Assembly (NCBI RefSeq): GCF_009671205.1
Contig: NZ_CP045309.1
Coordinates: 2,604,001-2,668,000 of the forward strand
Direction of reading: 5' to 3'
Source: Micromonospora terminaliae
GTDB lineage: Bacteria > Actinomycetota > Actinomycetes > Mycobacteriales > Micromonosporaceae
DNA length: 64,000 nt
Position numbers and translations under genes: made by a program. Below are positions 57,108-64,000 of the stretch, one piece after another; position 1 is the stretch's first letter; each line of letters starts with the position of its first letter. Below the pieces are notes generated by a model. It ran no database searches. It was given only the letters and a program-made list of their open reading frames with translations, and had not been told where the DNA came from.

Positions 57108-58348
57108 GCCGGGCCCCGCAGGATGCCGCCGAGCGTGGGGTCGCTCGGGATGGAGGAGCCGCCCGGCGCCTCGTCGGCGGTCGGCGCACCGGGGGAGCTG
57201 ATGGTTCCCGGTGAGGACCCGCCTCCCGCCGGGGCGCCGGGCGGCAGCTTGAGCAGCTTGCGCAGCTGGTCGGTGAGGGGCAGCCCGCGCTGGCGCAGGG
57301 TCTGCGCGAGTTTGGTGCAGATCGCCGGCACCTGGGCGACGGGAAGCTGGTCGGCCATGAGTGAGCAGGCGAAGGTGGCCGGGTCGTACGGGCCCAGCGC
57401 GTTGTCCCGGGTGTCCAGGGTGCCGGAGCGGGGGTTGTAGGCGAGGTTGAGGTTGCCGATGGCGAGCGGGGCCACGTCGAGGATCTGGATGACCGCCTGC
57501 TGCTGGCGGACCAGCACCCGGGTGATGTCGGCCAGCGCGGTGACGTTCGAGGTCAGCGCGGTCCGGTTCTGCCGCACGAAGGTCGTCACGTCGCCGAGCG
57601 CGGCGGCCAGGTTGCGCAGCGCCCGGGCCAGCTCCTCCTTCTCCCCCGCGAGCTGCTGGGCGACGTCGGCGAGCTGCTGCTGGAAGCCGCGTACCTGCTG
57701 GTCGCTGCGGGCCAGTGTGGTGGTGAAGCGTTGCAGGTTGGCCACCGTGCCGAACAGGTCGTCGCGCCCGGTGGACAGGGTGGACAGCGCGCGGGAGACC
57801 CCGTCGAGGGTGTCGTGCAGCTCGGCGCCGTTGCCCTCCAGGTTGGCCCGGCCGGTGGCGACCAGGTCCGACAGGGCCCCGTCGGCGTTGGCACCCTGCG
57901 GGCCGAGGGTCCGGTTGAACTCGTCGAGCGCCGCGTAGATGTCGTCGATCTCCATGGGCGCCGCGGTCCGGTCGACCGGAATCCGTGCGCCGTCGTCGAG
58001 CGCCGCCCCGCCGGTGTACGCGGGGGTGAGCTGCACGTACCGGTCGCTCACCACGCTGGGCGGGACGATCAGGGCCTGCGCGCCGGCCGGCAGCCGCAGG
58101 TCCGGGTCGTAGCGCATCTCGACGCGGACCACCCGCCCCTGCGGGACCACCTTCTCGACCTCGCCCACGCGGACGCCGAGGACGCGCACATCGGAGCCGG
58201 CGTAGACGCCGACCGCGCGGGTGAAGTAGGCGACGACCCGCCGGTCGGGTGGTTCGTGGCGCCACACGGCCGCCCCGACGGCGACGGCGGTGAGCAGCAC
58301 GGTGGCCGCGGCGAGCGGCCGCCGCCAGCGCTGGATCCGACCGGGCAT
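57104..58348 (-). CDS. mceD: MceD-type substrate-binding protein
   Basis: A 414-residue Mce protein. The anchor is RPLAAATVLLTAVAVGAAVW. The MCE domain has VVAYFTRAVGVYAGSDVRVLGVRVGEVEKVV, PSVVSDRYVQLTPAYTGG and RIPVDRTAAPMEIDDIYAALDEFNRTLGPQG. The helical region and a C-terminal stretch with two cysteines (FACSLMADQLPV, PAICTKLAQTLRQRG) precede a disordered tail. Its ATG 58348 shares one base with the mceC stop (TGATG). It is the fourth Mce gene in order. Confidence 0.93.
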   Translation of the reverse strand: MPGRIQRWRRPLAAATVLLTAVAVGAAVWRHEPPDRRVVAYFTRAVGVYAGSDVRVLGVRVGEVEKVVPQGRVVRVEMRYDPDLRLPAGAQALIVPPSVVSDRYVQLTPAYTGGAALDDGARIPVDRTAAPMEIDDIYAALDEFNRTLGPQGANADGALSDLVATGRANLEGNGAELHDTLDGVSRALSTLSTGRDDLFGTVANLQRFTTTLARSDQQVRGFQQQLADVAQQLAGEKEELARALRNLAAALGDVTTFVRQNRTALTSNVTALADITRVLVRQQQAVIQILDVAPLAIGNLNLAYNPRSGTLDTRDNALGPYDPATFACSLMADQLPVAQVPAICTKLAQTLRQRGLPLTDQLRKLLKLPPGAPAGGGSSPGTISSPGAPTADEAPGGSSIPSDPTLGGILRGPA

Positions 58349-59334
58349 CAGCGACCTCCGGTGGCGGCGGGCAGGTACGGCTGGAGCATTCCGTCCACGT
58401 ACGAGTCGAACCAGCGCCCGTTGCCCACCACGTTGGCGAACGCCGTGACGAACGGGCCCATCCGGCGGATGGTCTGCTCCAGGTCGTCGCGGTTGCGTTG
58501 CAGCACGGCGACCACGTCGCGCAGCTTGCGCAGCGCCGGTTCGAGCCGGGTGCGGTTGTCGGCGACCAGCCCGGACAGCTGGGTGGCGAGCTGGTCGGTG
58601 CCGACGAGGAGCTGGTGGATGGCGTCCCGCCGCCGGCTGACCTCGGCGAGCAGCTTCTCCCCGTCGGTGACCAGCTTGCGGAACTCCTCGTCCCGTTCGG
58701 CGAGCACACCGGTGACGCCCCGGGCCCGGGACAGCAGCGTGCGCAGCTCGGCGTCGCGGTCCGAGACGGTGCGGGACAGCCGGGACAGGCCGGTCAGCGA
58801 GGTGTTGACGCTGGCCGGGGTGTCGGCGAACGTCTCCGACAGGGTGGTGAACGCCCGGGCGAGCTGGTCGGTGTCCACCTTGTCGAGGGTGTCGGCGAGG
58901 CCGGTGACGGCCTGCACCACGTCGAACGGGGCGGCCGTGCGGTCCAGCGGGATCTGGCCGCGCTCGGGCAGCTTCCCGGGCCCGGCCGGGGCGAGGGCCA
59001 GGTACTTCTGCCCGAGCACCGTCTTGATCCGGATGGTGGCGCCGGTGTCCCGGCCGAGGCGTACGCCGTCGTCGTCGACCCGGAACCGCACCCGCACGTA
59101 CGGCTGCGGCTCGCGGGCGAGTTCCACGGCGGTCACCTGCCCGACCCGCACCCCGGCCACCCGGACCTCGTTGCCGGTGGCCAGTCCGCTGGCGTCGTGG
59201 AACGCGGCGGCGTACGACCGGCCGGTCAGCGCGGCGATCCGGTCGAGCTGGAACGCGCCGAGCAGGGCGGCCACGAGCACGGTCAGCCCGATCGCGCCGA
59301 CGAGCACCGGGTTGCGTTCGCGGAACGGTTTCAC
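58348..59334 (-). CDS. mceC: MceC-type substrate-binding protein
   Basis: A 328-residue Mce protein, the shortest of the six because it lacks the usual long C-terminal tail. The anchor is LVGAIGLTVLVAALLGAFQL. The MCE domain has YAAAFHDASGLATGNEVRVAGVRVGQVTAVEL, KTVLGQKYLALAPAG and IPLDRTAAPFDVVQAVTGLADTLDKVDTDQLA. A helical barrel part follows, ending NVVGNGRWFDSYVDGMLQPY, a typical Mce C-terminal motif. It overlaps mceB by 4 bp. Confidence 0.93.
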   Translation of the reverse strand: MKPFRERNPVLVGAIGLTVLVAALLGAFQLDRIAALTGRSYAAAFHDASGLATGNEVRVAGVRVGQVTAVELAREPQPYVRVRFRVDDDGVRLGRDTGATIRIKTVLGQKYLALAPAGPGKLPERGQIPLDRTAAPFDVVQAVTGLADTLDKVDTDQLARAFTTLSETFADTPASVNTSLTGLSRLSRTVSDRDAELRTLLSRARGVTGVLAERDEEFRKLVTDGEKLLAEVSRRRDAIHQLLVGTDQLATQLSGLVADNRTRLEPALRKLRDVVAVLQRNRDDLEQTIRRMGPFVTAFANVVGNGRWFDSYVDGMLQPYLPAATGGR

Positions 59335-60365
59335 CGGGCACCTCCGGTGGCGCAGCGGGCGGCCGTGGCGTCGACGCCGGGGACGGTGAGCGGCGCGTGG
59401 CCGTCGACGGCGAGCCGGCCGTCGAAGTCGCAGAGGTAGAAGTTGAACCAGGACCCGTAGGAGGCGACCCGGGTCAGCGACTCGTAGCGCTCCGGCAGCC
59501 GGCCCAGGGTGGCGTCGATGACGGCGGAGTTCCGGTTGAGCGTGCCGGCCAGCTCGTCGAGGGCGCGGACGTCGGCGGCGAGCGGGGGCCGGGTCTGGCG
59601 CAGCAGCCCGGCGGTGGTGTCGGTCAGCTCGCCGAGGCTGACGAGCGCCTCGCCGATGGCGGTGCGGTCGGCGGAGAGCCCGGAGACGAACTGCTGGAGC
59701 TGGCTGATGCTCTGGTCGAGTTCCTCGTCGTGGCTCGCCAGGGTGCCCAGCACCTGGTTGAGGTTGGTCACCACCCGGCCGATCACCGCGTCCCGGTCGG
59801 CCAGGGTGCTGGTCAGCGAGGCGGTGCGCCGCAGCAGGCTGGCCACCGTGCCGCCCTCGCCCTGGAGCACCTGGACGATCTCGTACGCCAGCTTGTTGAC
59901 CTCGGCGGGGTCGAGCGCGGTGAACAGCGGCCGGAAGCCGTTGAACAGCACGGTCAGGTCCAGCGCCGGCTTGGTCTGGGCGAGCGGGATGAGGCCGTCG
60001 GGGCGCAGCGGGCGGGGGTCGCCGGGGCCCTCGGTCAGCGCCAGGTAGCGCTGGCCGACCAGGTTGCGGTAGCGGACGGCGGCGCGCACGCCGACCGCCA
60101 CGGGCACCGTCCGGTCGACGGTGAAGGCCACCTCGGCGGTCGTGTCGTCGACGACCCGGATGCCGGACACCTTGCCCACCCGCACCCCGGCGATCCGCAC
60201 GTCGTCGCCGGGGAGCAGCCCGGTCACGTCGGTGAACCGGGCCCGGTAGGTGGTGCCGCCGGGCGGGAACGCGCCGAGGGTCTGCGCGAGCAGCGCGGTG
60301 GCCAGCAGCGTGATCGCCGCGAACACCACGAGCTTGACCAGCGCGGGGGTCGTCTTCCCGGTCAT
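59331..60365 (-). CDS. mceB: MceB-type substrate-binding protein
   Basis: A 344-residue Mce protein. The anchor is LVKLVVFAAITLLATALLAQTLG. The MCE domain has YRARFTDVTGLLPGDDVRIAGVRVGKVSGIRVV, RNLVGQRYLALTEG and IPLAQTKPALDLTVLFNGFRPLF. It continues with the helical region HDEELDQSISQLQQFVSGLSADRTA and ends SYGSWFNFYLCDFDG with two cysteines in the last 40 residues. It overlaps mceA by 4 bp. Confidence 0.93.
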   Translation of the reverse strand: MTGKTTPALVKLVVFAAITLLATALLAQTLGAFPPGGTTYRARFTDVTGLLPGDDVRIAGVRVGKVSGIRVVDDTTAEVAFTVDRTVPVAVGVRAAVRYRNLVGQRYLALTEGPGDPRPLRPDGLIPLAQTKPALDLTVLFNGFRPLFTALDPAEVNKLAYEIVQVLQGEGGTVASLLRRTASLTSTLADRDAVIGRVVTNLNQVLGTLASHDEELDQSISQLQQFVSGLSADRTAIGEALVSLGELTDTTAGLLRQTRPPLAADVRALDELAGTLNRNSAVIDATLGRLPERYESLTRVASYGSWFNFYLCDFDGRLAVDGHAPLTVPGVDATAARCATGGAR

Positions 60366-61657
60366 CGGGCGGTCACCACCGCTCCGCGCAGCAGCGGGCC
60401 CCAGAGCAGCACCGCGATGTCGGGCACCTCGGCGGGCGGTGTCCCGGTGAGGCCGCCGACGAGCGGCTTCACGAGCGCCCGCTCCTCGCCGGTGCCGGCG
60501 CGGCCCATCGCCGGGGACGCGGGCGCCGCGGCGGCCCCGCCGGCCGGCACGCCCACGGGCAGGGGCTTCGGGGTACGGGTGCCGCCGTAGTCGTAGCCGT
60601 CGGCGACCGCCACCTCCGGGGCGGGCACCTTGGGGTTCGGCAGGCCCCGGCAGTCCGGGCCGTCCTGCGCGCCGTAGACGGGCTCGTCGCGGCCCCGCTC
60701 GTACGGGCCGCCGTCGCGGGTCACCTCCAGGGTGATGTGCATCCGGCCGCCCGCGAAGACCTCCTCGACGCGGGGTTGCAGGTCGACCAGCCCGTGCACG
60801 AGGCACGGGTACTCGGGCGCGTACGCGGCGAGCAGTTCCAGCACCGGGCGGCTGACCTGGCCGACCCGGATGAGCTGGTCGCCGTGCCGGTCGAGGAAGC
60901 CGCGGGCGGTGTCGGCCGTGTCGGTGGTGTCGGCGAGGAAGGCGGCCAGCTGGTCGCGCTGGTCGCCGACGGTGCGGGCCGTGACGGTCACGTCGCGCAG
61001 CAGGGCCAGCAGGTCGGGCAGTGCCGCGTCGTAGCTGTCCAGCACCGCGGCGAGCTGCCGCAGGTCCTCGGTGACGGTCGGCAGCTGCGGGTTGAGCTGC
61101 CGCAGGTACGCGCCGAGCTGGACCAGGTTCGCGCCGAGCCGGTCGCCGCGCCCCTCCAGGGCGGTGGTGAGCGCGCCCAGGGTGGTGGCGAGCTGGTCGG
61201 GGCGCACGGACTGGAGCAGCGGCAGCGCCTCGTCGAGCACCCGTTCCAGCTCGACGGCGGTGCGGCTGCGGTCCTGGGTGATCACCGCGCCGTCGCGGAT
61301 CGGCCCGGCGGTGCTGCCCGGGGGCGGGACGAGTTCCACGTACCGCTCGCCGAACAGGGTCTTCGGCAGCAGCCGGGCGCTCACGTCGGCGGGGATCCGG
61401 CCGGTGGTGGCCGGGTCGAGGGCCAGCCCGATGACCGCGCCGTGGCCGTCGCTGCGCACCGAGCGGACGGCGCCGACCACCACGCCGCGTACCTTCACGT
61501 CGGCGCCCTCCAGGAGGTGCAGGCCGGCGCGGTCGGCGCGGAGGGTGACCCGGTCGACCGGGGTGAACGCCCCGCGGTACTGGAGGACGGCGGCGGTCAG
61601 CGCCGCGGTGAGCAGGGCGACGAAGACGAGGCCGAGAAGACGGTGTCGCATGGTCAC
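60362..61657 (-). CDS. mceA: MceA-type substrate-binding protein
   Basis: A 431-residue Mce protein, first of the six. The anchor is LLGLVFVALLTAALTAAVLQ. The MCE domain has RVTLRADRAGLHLLEGADVKVRGVVVGAVRSVRSD, KTLFGERYVELVPPPG and DRSRTAVELERVLDEALPLLQSVRPDQLATTLGAL. The helical part ends YAPEYPCLVHGLVDLQPRVEEVF, and PDCRGLPNPKVP lies in the tail. GTG 61657 is preferred over ATG 61651 because it gives the same 4-bp overlap (GTGA) with the upstream permease gene. Confidence 0.93.
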   Translation of the reverse strand: MTMRHRLLGLVFVALLTAALTAAVLQYRGAFTPVDRVTLRADRAGLHLLEGADVKVRGVVVGAVRSVRSDGHGAVIGLALDPATTGRIPADVSARLLPKTLFGERYVELVPPPGSTAGPIRDGAVITQDRSRTAVELERVLDEALPLLQSVRPDQLATTLGALTTALEGRGDRLGANLVQLGAYLRQLNPQLPTVTEDLRQLAAVLDSYDAALPDLLALLRDVTVTARTVGDQRDQLAAFLADTTDTADTARGFLDRHGDQLIRVGQVSRPVLELLAAYAPEYPCLVHGLVDLQPRVEEVFAGGRMHITLEVTRDGGPYERGRDEPVYGAQDGPDCRGLPNPKVPAPEVAVADGYDYGGTRTPKPLPVGVPAGGAAAAPASPAMGRAGTGEERALVKPLVGGLTGTPPAEVPDIAVLLWGPLLRGAVVTAR

Positions 61658-62457
61658 CCCGCGATCCGGACGGTGGTGGTGGCGCCCCAGATGGCCAGGG
61701 ACAGGAAGAAGTCGACGACGTTGACCGCGACGATCGCGGTCCGCACGGCCCGGCCCACCGCGACGCCGACGGCGGCCGGCCCACCCTTGGCGGTGTAGCC
61801 GTACCAGCAGTGCACGAGCACCACGATCACGCTGAACACCAGCACCTTGCCGAAGGACCAGAGCACGTCCGCGGGCGGCAGGAACAGGTGGAAGTAGTAG
61901 TCGTAGGTGCCGGCGGACTGTCCGAAGTAGCCGACCGCGATGGTGCGGGTGGCCAGGTAGCTCGCGAGCAGCCCCAGCACGTACAGCGGGACGACCGCGA
62001 TGAAGCCGGCGATCATGCGGGTGGTGACGAGGAACGGCAGGGAGGGCACGCCCATCACCTCCAGCGCGTCGACCTCCTCGGAGATCCGCATGGCGCCGAG
62101 CTGGGCGGTGAAGCCGCAGCCGACCGTGGCCGACAGGGCCAGCGCGGCGACCAGCGGCGAGATCTCCCGGGTGTTGAAGTAGGCCGAGACGAAGCCGGTG
62201 AAGGCGCTGCTGCCGATCTGGTCGAGCGCCTGGTAGCCCTGGAGCCCGACCTCGGTGCCAGTGAAGAAGGTGAGGAAGCAGATCACCCCGACGGTGCCGC
62301 CCAGCACGGCGAGCGCGCCGGTGCCGAAGCTGACCTCGGCCAGCAGGCGGACCACCTCGCGCCGGTAGCGGCGCAGGGTGCGCGGCGCCCAGGCCAGCGC
62401 ACGCAGGTGGAAGGCGAGCTGCCCGCCCAGGTCGTCGAGATAGCGCAGGACCGCCAC
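61654..62457 (-). CDS. yrbEB: YrbE/MlaE-type permease, second of the mce operon
   Basis: A 267-residue MlaE-family inner-membrane permease. An N-terminal amphipathic part (RYLDDLGGQLAFHLRALAWAPRTLRRYRREVVRLLAEVSFG) is followed by about five helices. The MlaE signature is AALALSATVGCGFTAQLGAMRISEEVDALEVMGVPSLPFLVTTRM. It forms the membrane core of the lipid ABC system with its neighbour YrbE protein and the ATPase, and starts 1 bp after the first permease stop. Confidence 0.95.
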   Translation of the reverse strand: MAVLRYLDDLGGQLAFHLRALAWAPRTLRRYRREVVRLLAEVSFGTGALAVLGGTVGVICFLTFFTGTEVGLQGYQALDQIGSSAFTGFVSAYFNTREISPLVAALALSATVGCGFTAQLGAMRISEEVDALEVMGVPSLPFLVTTRMIAGFIAVVPLYVLGLLASYLATRTIAVGYFGQSAGTYDYYFHLFLPPADVLWSFGKVLVFSVIVVLVHCWYGYTAKGGPAAVGVAVGRAVRTAIVAVNVVDFFLSLAIWGATTTVRIAG

Positions 62458-62458
62458 G

Positions 62459-63229
62459 TCAGCTCCCCTTCTGCGGGACGACCTGGAAGTACACGGCCGT
62501 GACCACGAAGTTCAGCGCGAACAGCAGCATGAAGGTGATCACCACGCTGCGGTTGACCGCGTCCCCGACGCCCTTCGGCCCGCCCTTCGCGTTCATCCCC
62601 TGGTGGCTGGCGACCAGCGCGGCGGCGGCGCCGAACAGCAGCGCCTTCACCTCGCCGACCAGCAGGTCGGGCAGTTGACCGAGCGCCTGGAAGCTGGCCA
62701 GGTACGCCCCGGGCGTGCCGCCCTGGAGCACCACGTTGAACGCGTAGCCGCCGCTCACCCCGACCACGCTGACCAGGCCGTTGAGCAGCACCGCGACCAG
62801 CATCGAGGCGAGCACCCGGGGCACCACGAGGCGGTGGATGGGATCGATGCCGAGCACCTGCATGGCGTCCAGCTCCTCGCGGATCTTGCGGGAGCCCAGG
62901 TCGGCGCAGATGGCCGAGCCGCCGGCGCCGGCGATGATCAGCGCGGTGACGATCGGGCCCGCCTCGCGGACCACGGCGAGCACCGAGGCCGCGCCGGTGA
63001 ACGACTGCGCGCCGAGCTGCCGGACCAGCGAGCCGAGCTGGAGCGCGATGACCGCGCCGAACGGGATGGAGACCAGCGCGGCGGGCAGGATGGACACCGA
63101 GCTGATGAACCAGGCCTGCTGCACGAACTCGCGCACCTGCACGGGCCGGCGGCCCAGCCCGCGCAGGGTGTCCAGGCAGAACGCGAAGAACTCGCCGGTG
63201 CTGCGGACGGCGGCGACCGGGGCACTCAT
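62459..63229 (-). CDS. yrbEA: YrbE/MlaE-type permease, first of the mce operon
   Basis: A 256-residue MlaE-family permease. Recognisable marks are QVREFVQQAWFISSVSILPAALVSIPFGAVIALQLGSLVRQLG and the signature LIIAGAGGSAICADLGSRKIREELDAMQVLGIDPIHRLVVPRVL, then GGYAFNVVLQG and SHQGMNAKGGPKGVGDAVNRSVV. ATG 63229 overlaps the ATPase stop by 4 bp. The motif EELDAMQVLG is where the ATPase coupling helix binds. Confidence 0.95.
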   Translation of the reverse strand: MSAPVAAVRSTGEFFAFCLDTLRGLGRRPVQVREFVQQAWFISSVSILPAALVSIPFGAVIALQLGSLVRQLGAQSFTGAASVLAVVREAGPIVTALIIAGAGGSAICADLGSRKIREELDAMQVLGIDPIHRLVVPRVLASMLVAVLLNGLVSVVGVSGGYAFNVVLQGGTPGAYLASFQALGQLPDLLVGEVKALLFGAAAALVASHQGMNAKGGPKGVGDAVNRSVVITFMLLFALNFVVTAVYFQVVPQKGS

Positions 63230-64000
63230 ACCGCCACCTCGCTCGGGTCGGCCGCCCAGCGGCCCTCGAACGACCCGGGCGGCGGGGTGACGCCGTGCTC
63301 GCGGCACCACTGCCCGGGCGGGCGCTCGGCCGCGCGCGGCCGGCCGTCCGACGGGGGCAGTTGCAGCGGGATGGGCGGCAGCGGCGGGAGTTCCGCACCC
63401 GCCTGCGCCTCGGCCGCCAGCTCCTCGGCGTCCTTCTCCTCGGCCATGCCGATGGGACCGATCCGCTGGGCGTTGAGGAACTGCCGGACCACCGGCTCGG
63501 TGCTGGACAGCAACATCTCGCGCGGCCCGAACATGGCCAGGTGCCCGTGGTAGATGAGGCCGATGTTGTCCGGCACGGTCCGGGCCGTGTTGATGTCGTG
63601 GGTGACGATCAGGAAGGTCGCCCCGGTGCGCTGGTTGAGGTCGACGATGAGCTGGTTGAGGTAGGCGGTCCGCACCGGGTCCAGCCCGGAGTCCGGTTCG
63701 TCGAACAGGATGATCTGCGGGTCGAGGACGAGCGCCCGGGCCAGCCCGGCCCGCTTGCGCATCCCGCCGGAGATCTCGCCGGGCAGCTTGTGCTCGGCGC
63801 CGACCAGGCCGACCATCTCCAGCTTCTCGGTGACCACGGCCCGGATCTCCGACTCGGACCGGCGGGTGTGCTCGCGCAGCGGGAACGCCACGTTGTCGTA
63901 GATGGTCATCGAGCCGAACAGGGCGCCGTCCTGGAACAGCACGCCGAACAGCTTGCGCACCTCGTACAGCTCGCGCTCGGAGAGCCTCGGCAGGTCCCGG
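63226..64000 (-). CDS. mceG: Mce/MlaF-type ATP-binding protein (partial)
   Basis: About 258 C-terminal residues of an ABC ATPase whose 5' end lies beyond the window. Visible are the Q-loop region FGVLFQDGALFGSMTIYDNVAFPLREH, the ABC signature LPGEISGGMRKRAGLARALVLDPQIILFDEPDSGLDPVRT (Walker B with Asp-Glu), and the switch VTHDINTARTVPDNIGLIYHGHLAMFGPREMLLSS. A C-terminal extension of about 80 residues (AEEKDAEELAAEAQAGAELPPLPPI) ends it. The Walker A motif is outside the window. This is the energy-coupling subunit for the downstream YrbE/Mce genes. Confidence 0.95.
   Translation of the reverse strand, partial: RDLPRLSERELYEVRKLFGVLFQDGALFGSMTIYDNVAFPLREHTRRSESEIRAVVTEKLEMVGLVGAEHKLPGEISGGMRKRAGLARALVLDPQIILFDEPDSGLDPVRTAYLNQLIVDLNQRTGATFLIVTHDINTARTVPDNIGLIYHGHLAMFGPREMLLSSTEPVVRQFLNAQRIGPIGMAEEKDAEELAAEAQAGAELPPLPPIPLQLPPSDGRPRAAERPPGQWCREHGVTPPPGSFEGRWAADPSEVAV

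Noticed and set aside
55683..58709. A 1008-codon minus frame covering mceD-mceE and part of mceC
   Set aside because: Only its last part, in the frame of mceE, is real. Upstream it runs in the wrong frame through mceD and mceC.

Overview
The window is very GC-rich actinobacterial chromosome, with GTG starts, leaderless-looking promoters, dense head-to-tail overlaps and a typical actinobacterial gene set. That set includes mycothiol-dependent enzymes, a subtilisin-inhibitor-type secreted protein, a class F sortase, a complete mce operon and a histone-H1-like Lys/Ala protein. Together these point to a filamentous actinomycete, most likely Micromonosporaceae; the family-level call is inference. 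No tRNA, rRNA, CRISPR array, IS element or prophage gene was recognised.

Layout. 1-5.1 kb: end of a TetR regulator, a coupled pair of uncharacterised genes divergent from a WYL regulator, a MocR-type regulator divergent from a LysE exporter, and a B3/B4-domain protein. 5.2-7.5 kb: an ECF sigma factor overlapping a membrane-anchored Asp-box (BNR) protein, plus an unknown gene. 7.5-10.3 kb: archease and RtcB RNA ligase, convergent, then an SDR oxidoreductase. 10.4-16.8 kb: a secreted protease inhibitor with Arg at P1, a pentapeptide-repeat protein, two small acidic proteins, RNase HI, a serine hydrolase, a decayed RibD/DHFR remnant, lycopene cyclase and a Gfo/Idh/MocA oxidoreductase. 16.8-24.1 kb: MFS exporter, PNPOx-like protein, nicotinate phosphoribosyltransferase, DinB-like protein, ArsR-SRPBCC fusion with tandem operators, DUF6069-like membrane protein and a NarL-type two-component pair. 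24.4-33.6 kb: a sortase-substrate-like surface protein and a class F sortase that seems to start at CTG, CorA, a kinase-like phosphotransferase, an SGNH hydrolase whose 3' end is duplicated on the far side of a PhoX-like gene, MFS, a mycothiol nitroreductase-like protein, the H1-like protein and a YchJ protein.

33.6-42.1 kb is a sugar-acid catabolic locus. A lipoprotein-dependent ABC importer, galactonate dehydratase, mannonate-type dehydratase, KDG kinase, KDPG-type aldolase and gluconokinase lie on one strand. A divergent GntR/FadR regulator faces them across overlapping promoters. Both dehydratases give 2-keto-3-deoxy acids that the kinase and aldolase would turn into pyruvate and glyceraldehyde-3-phosphate.

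42.3-49.1 kb holds mixed genes: SRPBCC, VOC, mycothiol-dependent maleylpyruvate-isomerase-like and DUF2267 proteins, an ATP-dependent DNA ligase, a transketolase of the animal-like type, and an MFS protein. 49.3-53.0 kb is a minus-strand run of a Ser/Thr kinase, a membrane protein with repeated TVHxG motifs and an MscS-like channel whose C-terminal tail also carries repeated acidic-x-Thr motifs. This is the best candidate here for an undescribed signalling module. 53.1-64.0 kb is an mce lipid-transport operon (ATPase, two YrbE permeases, MceA-F, two Mce-associated proteins) in which nearly every gene overlaps the next by 1-4 bp; the ATPase gene runs off the right edge.
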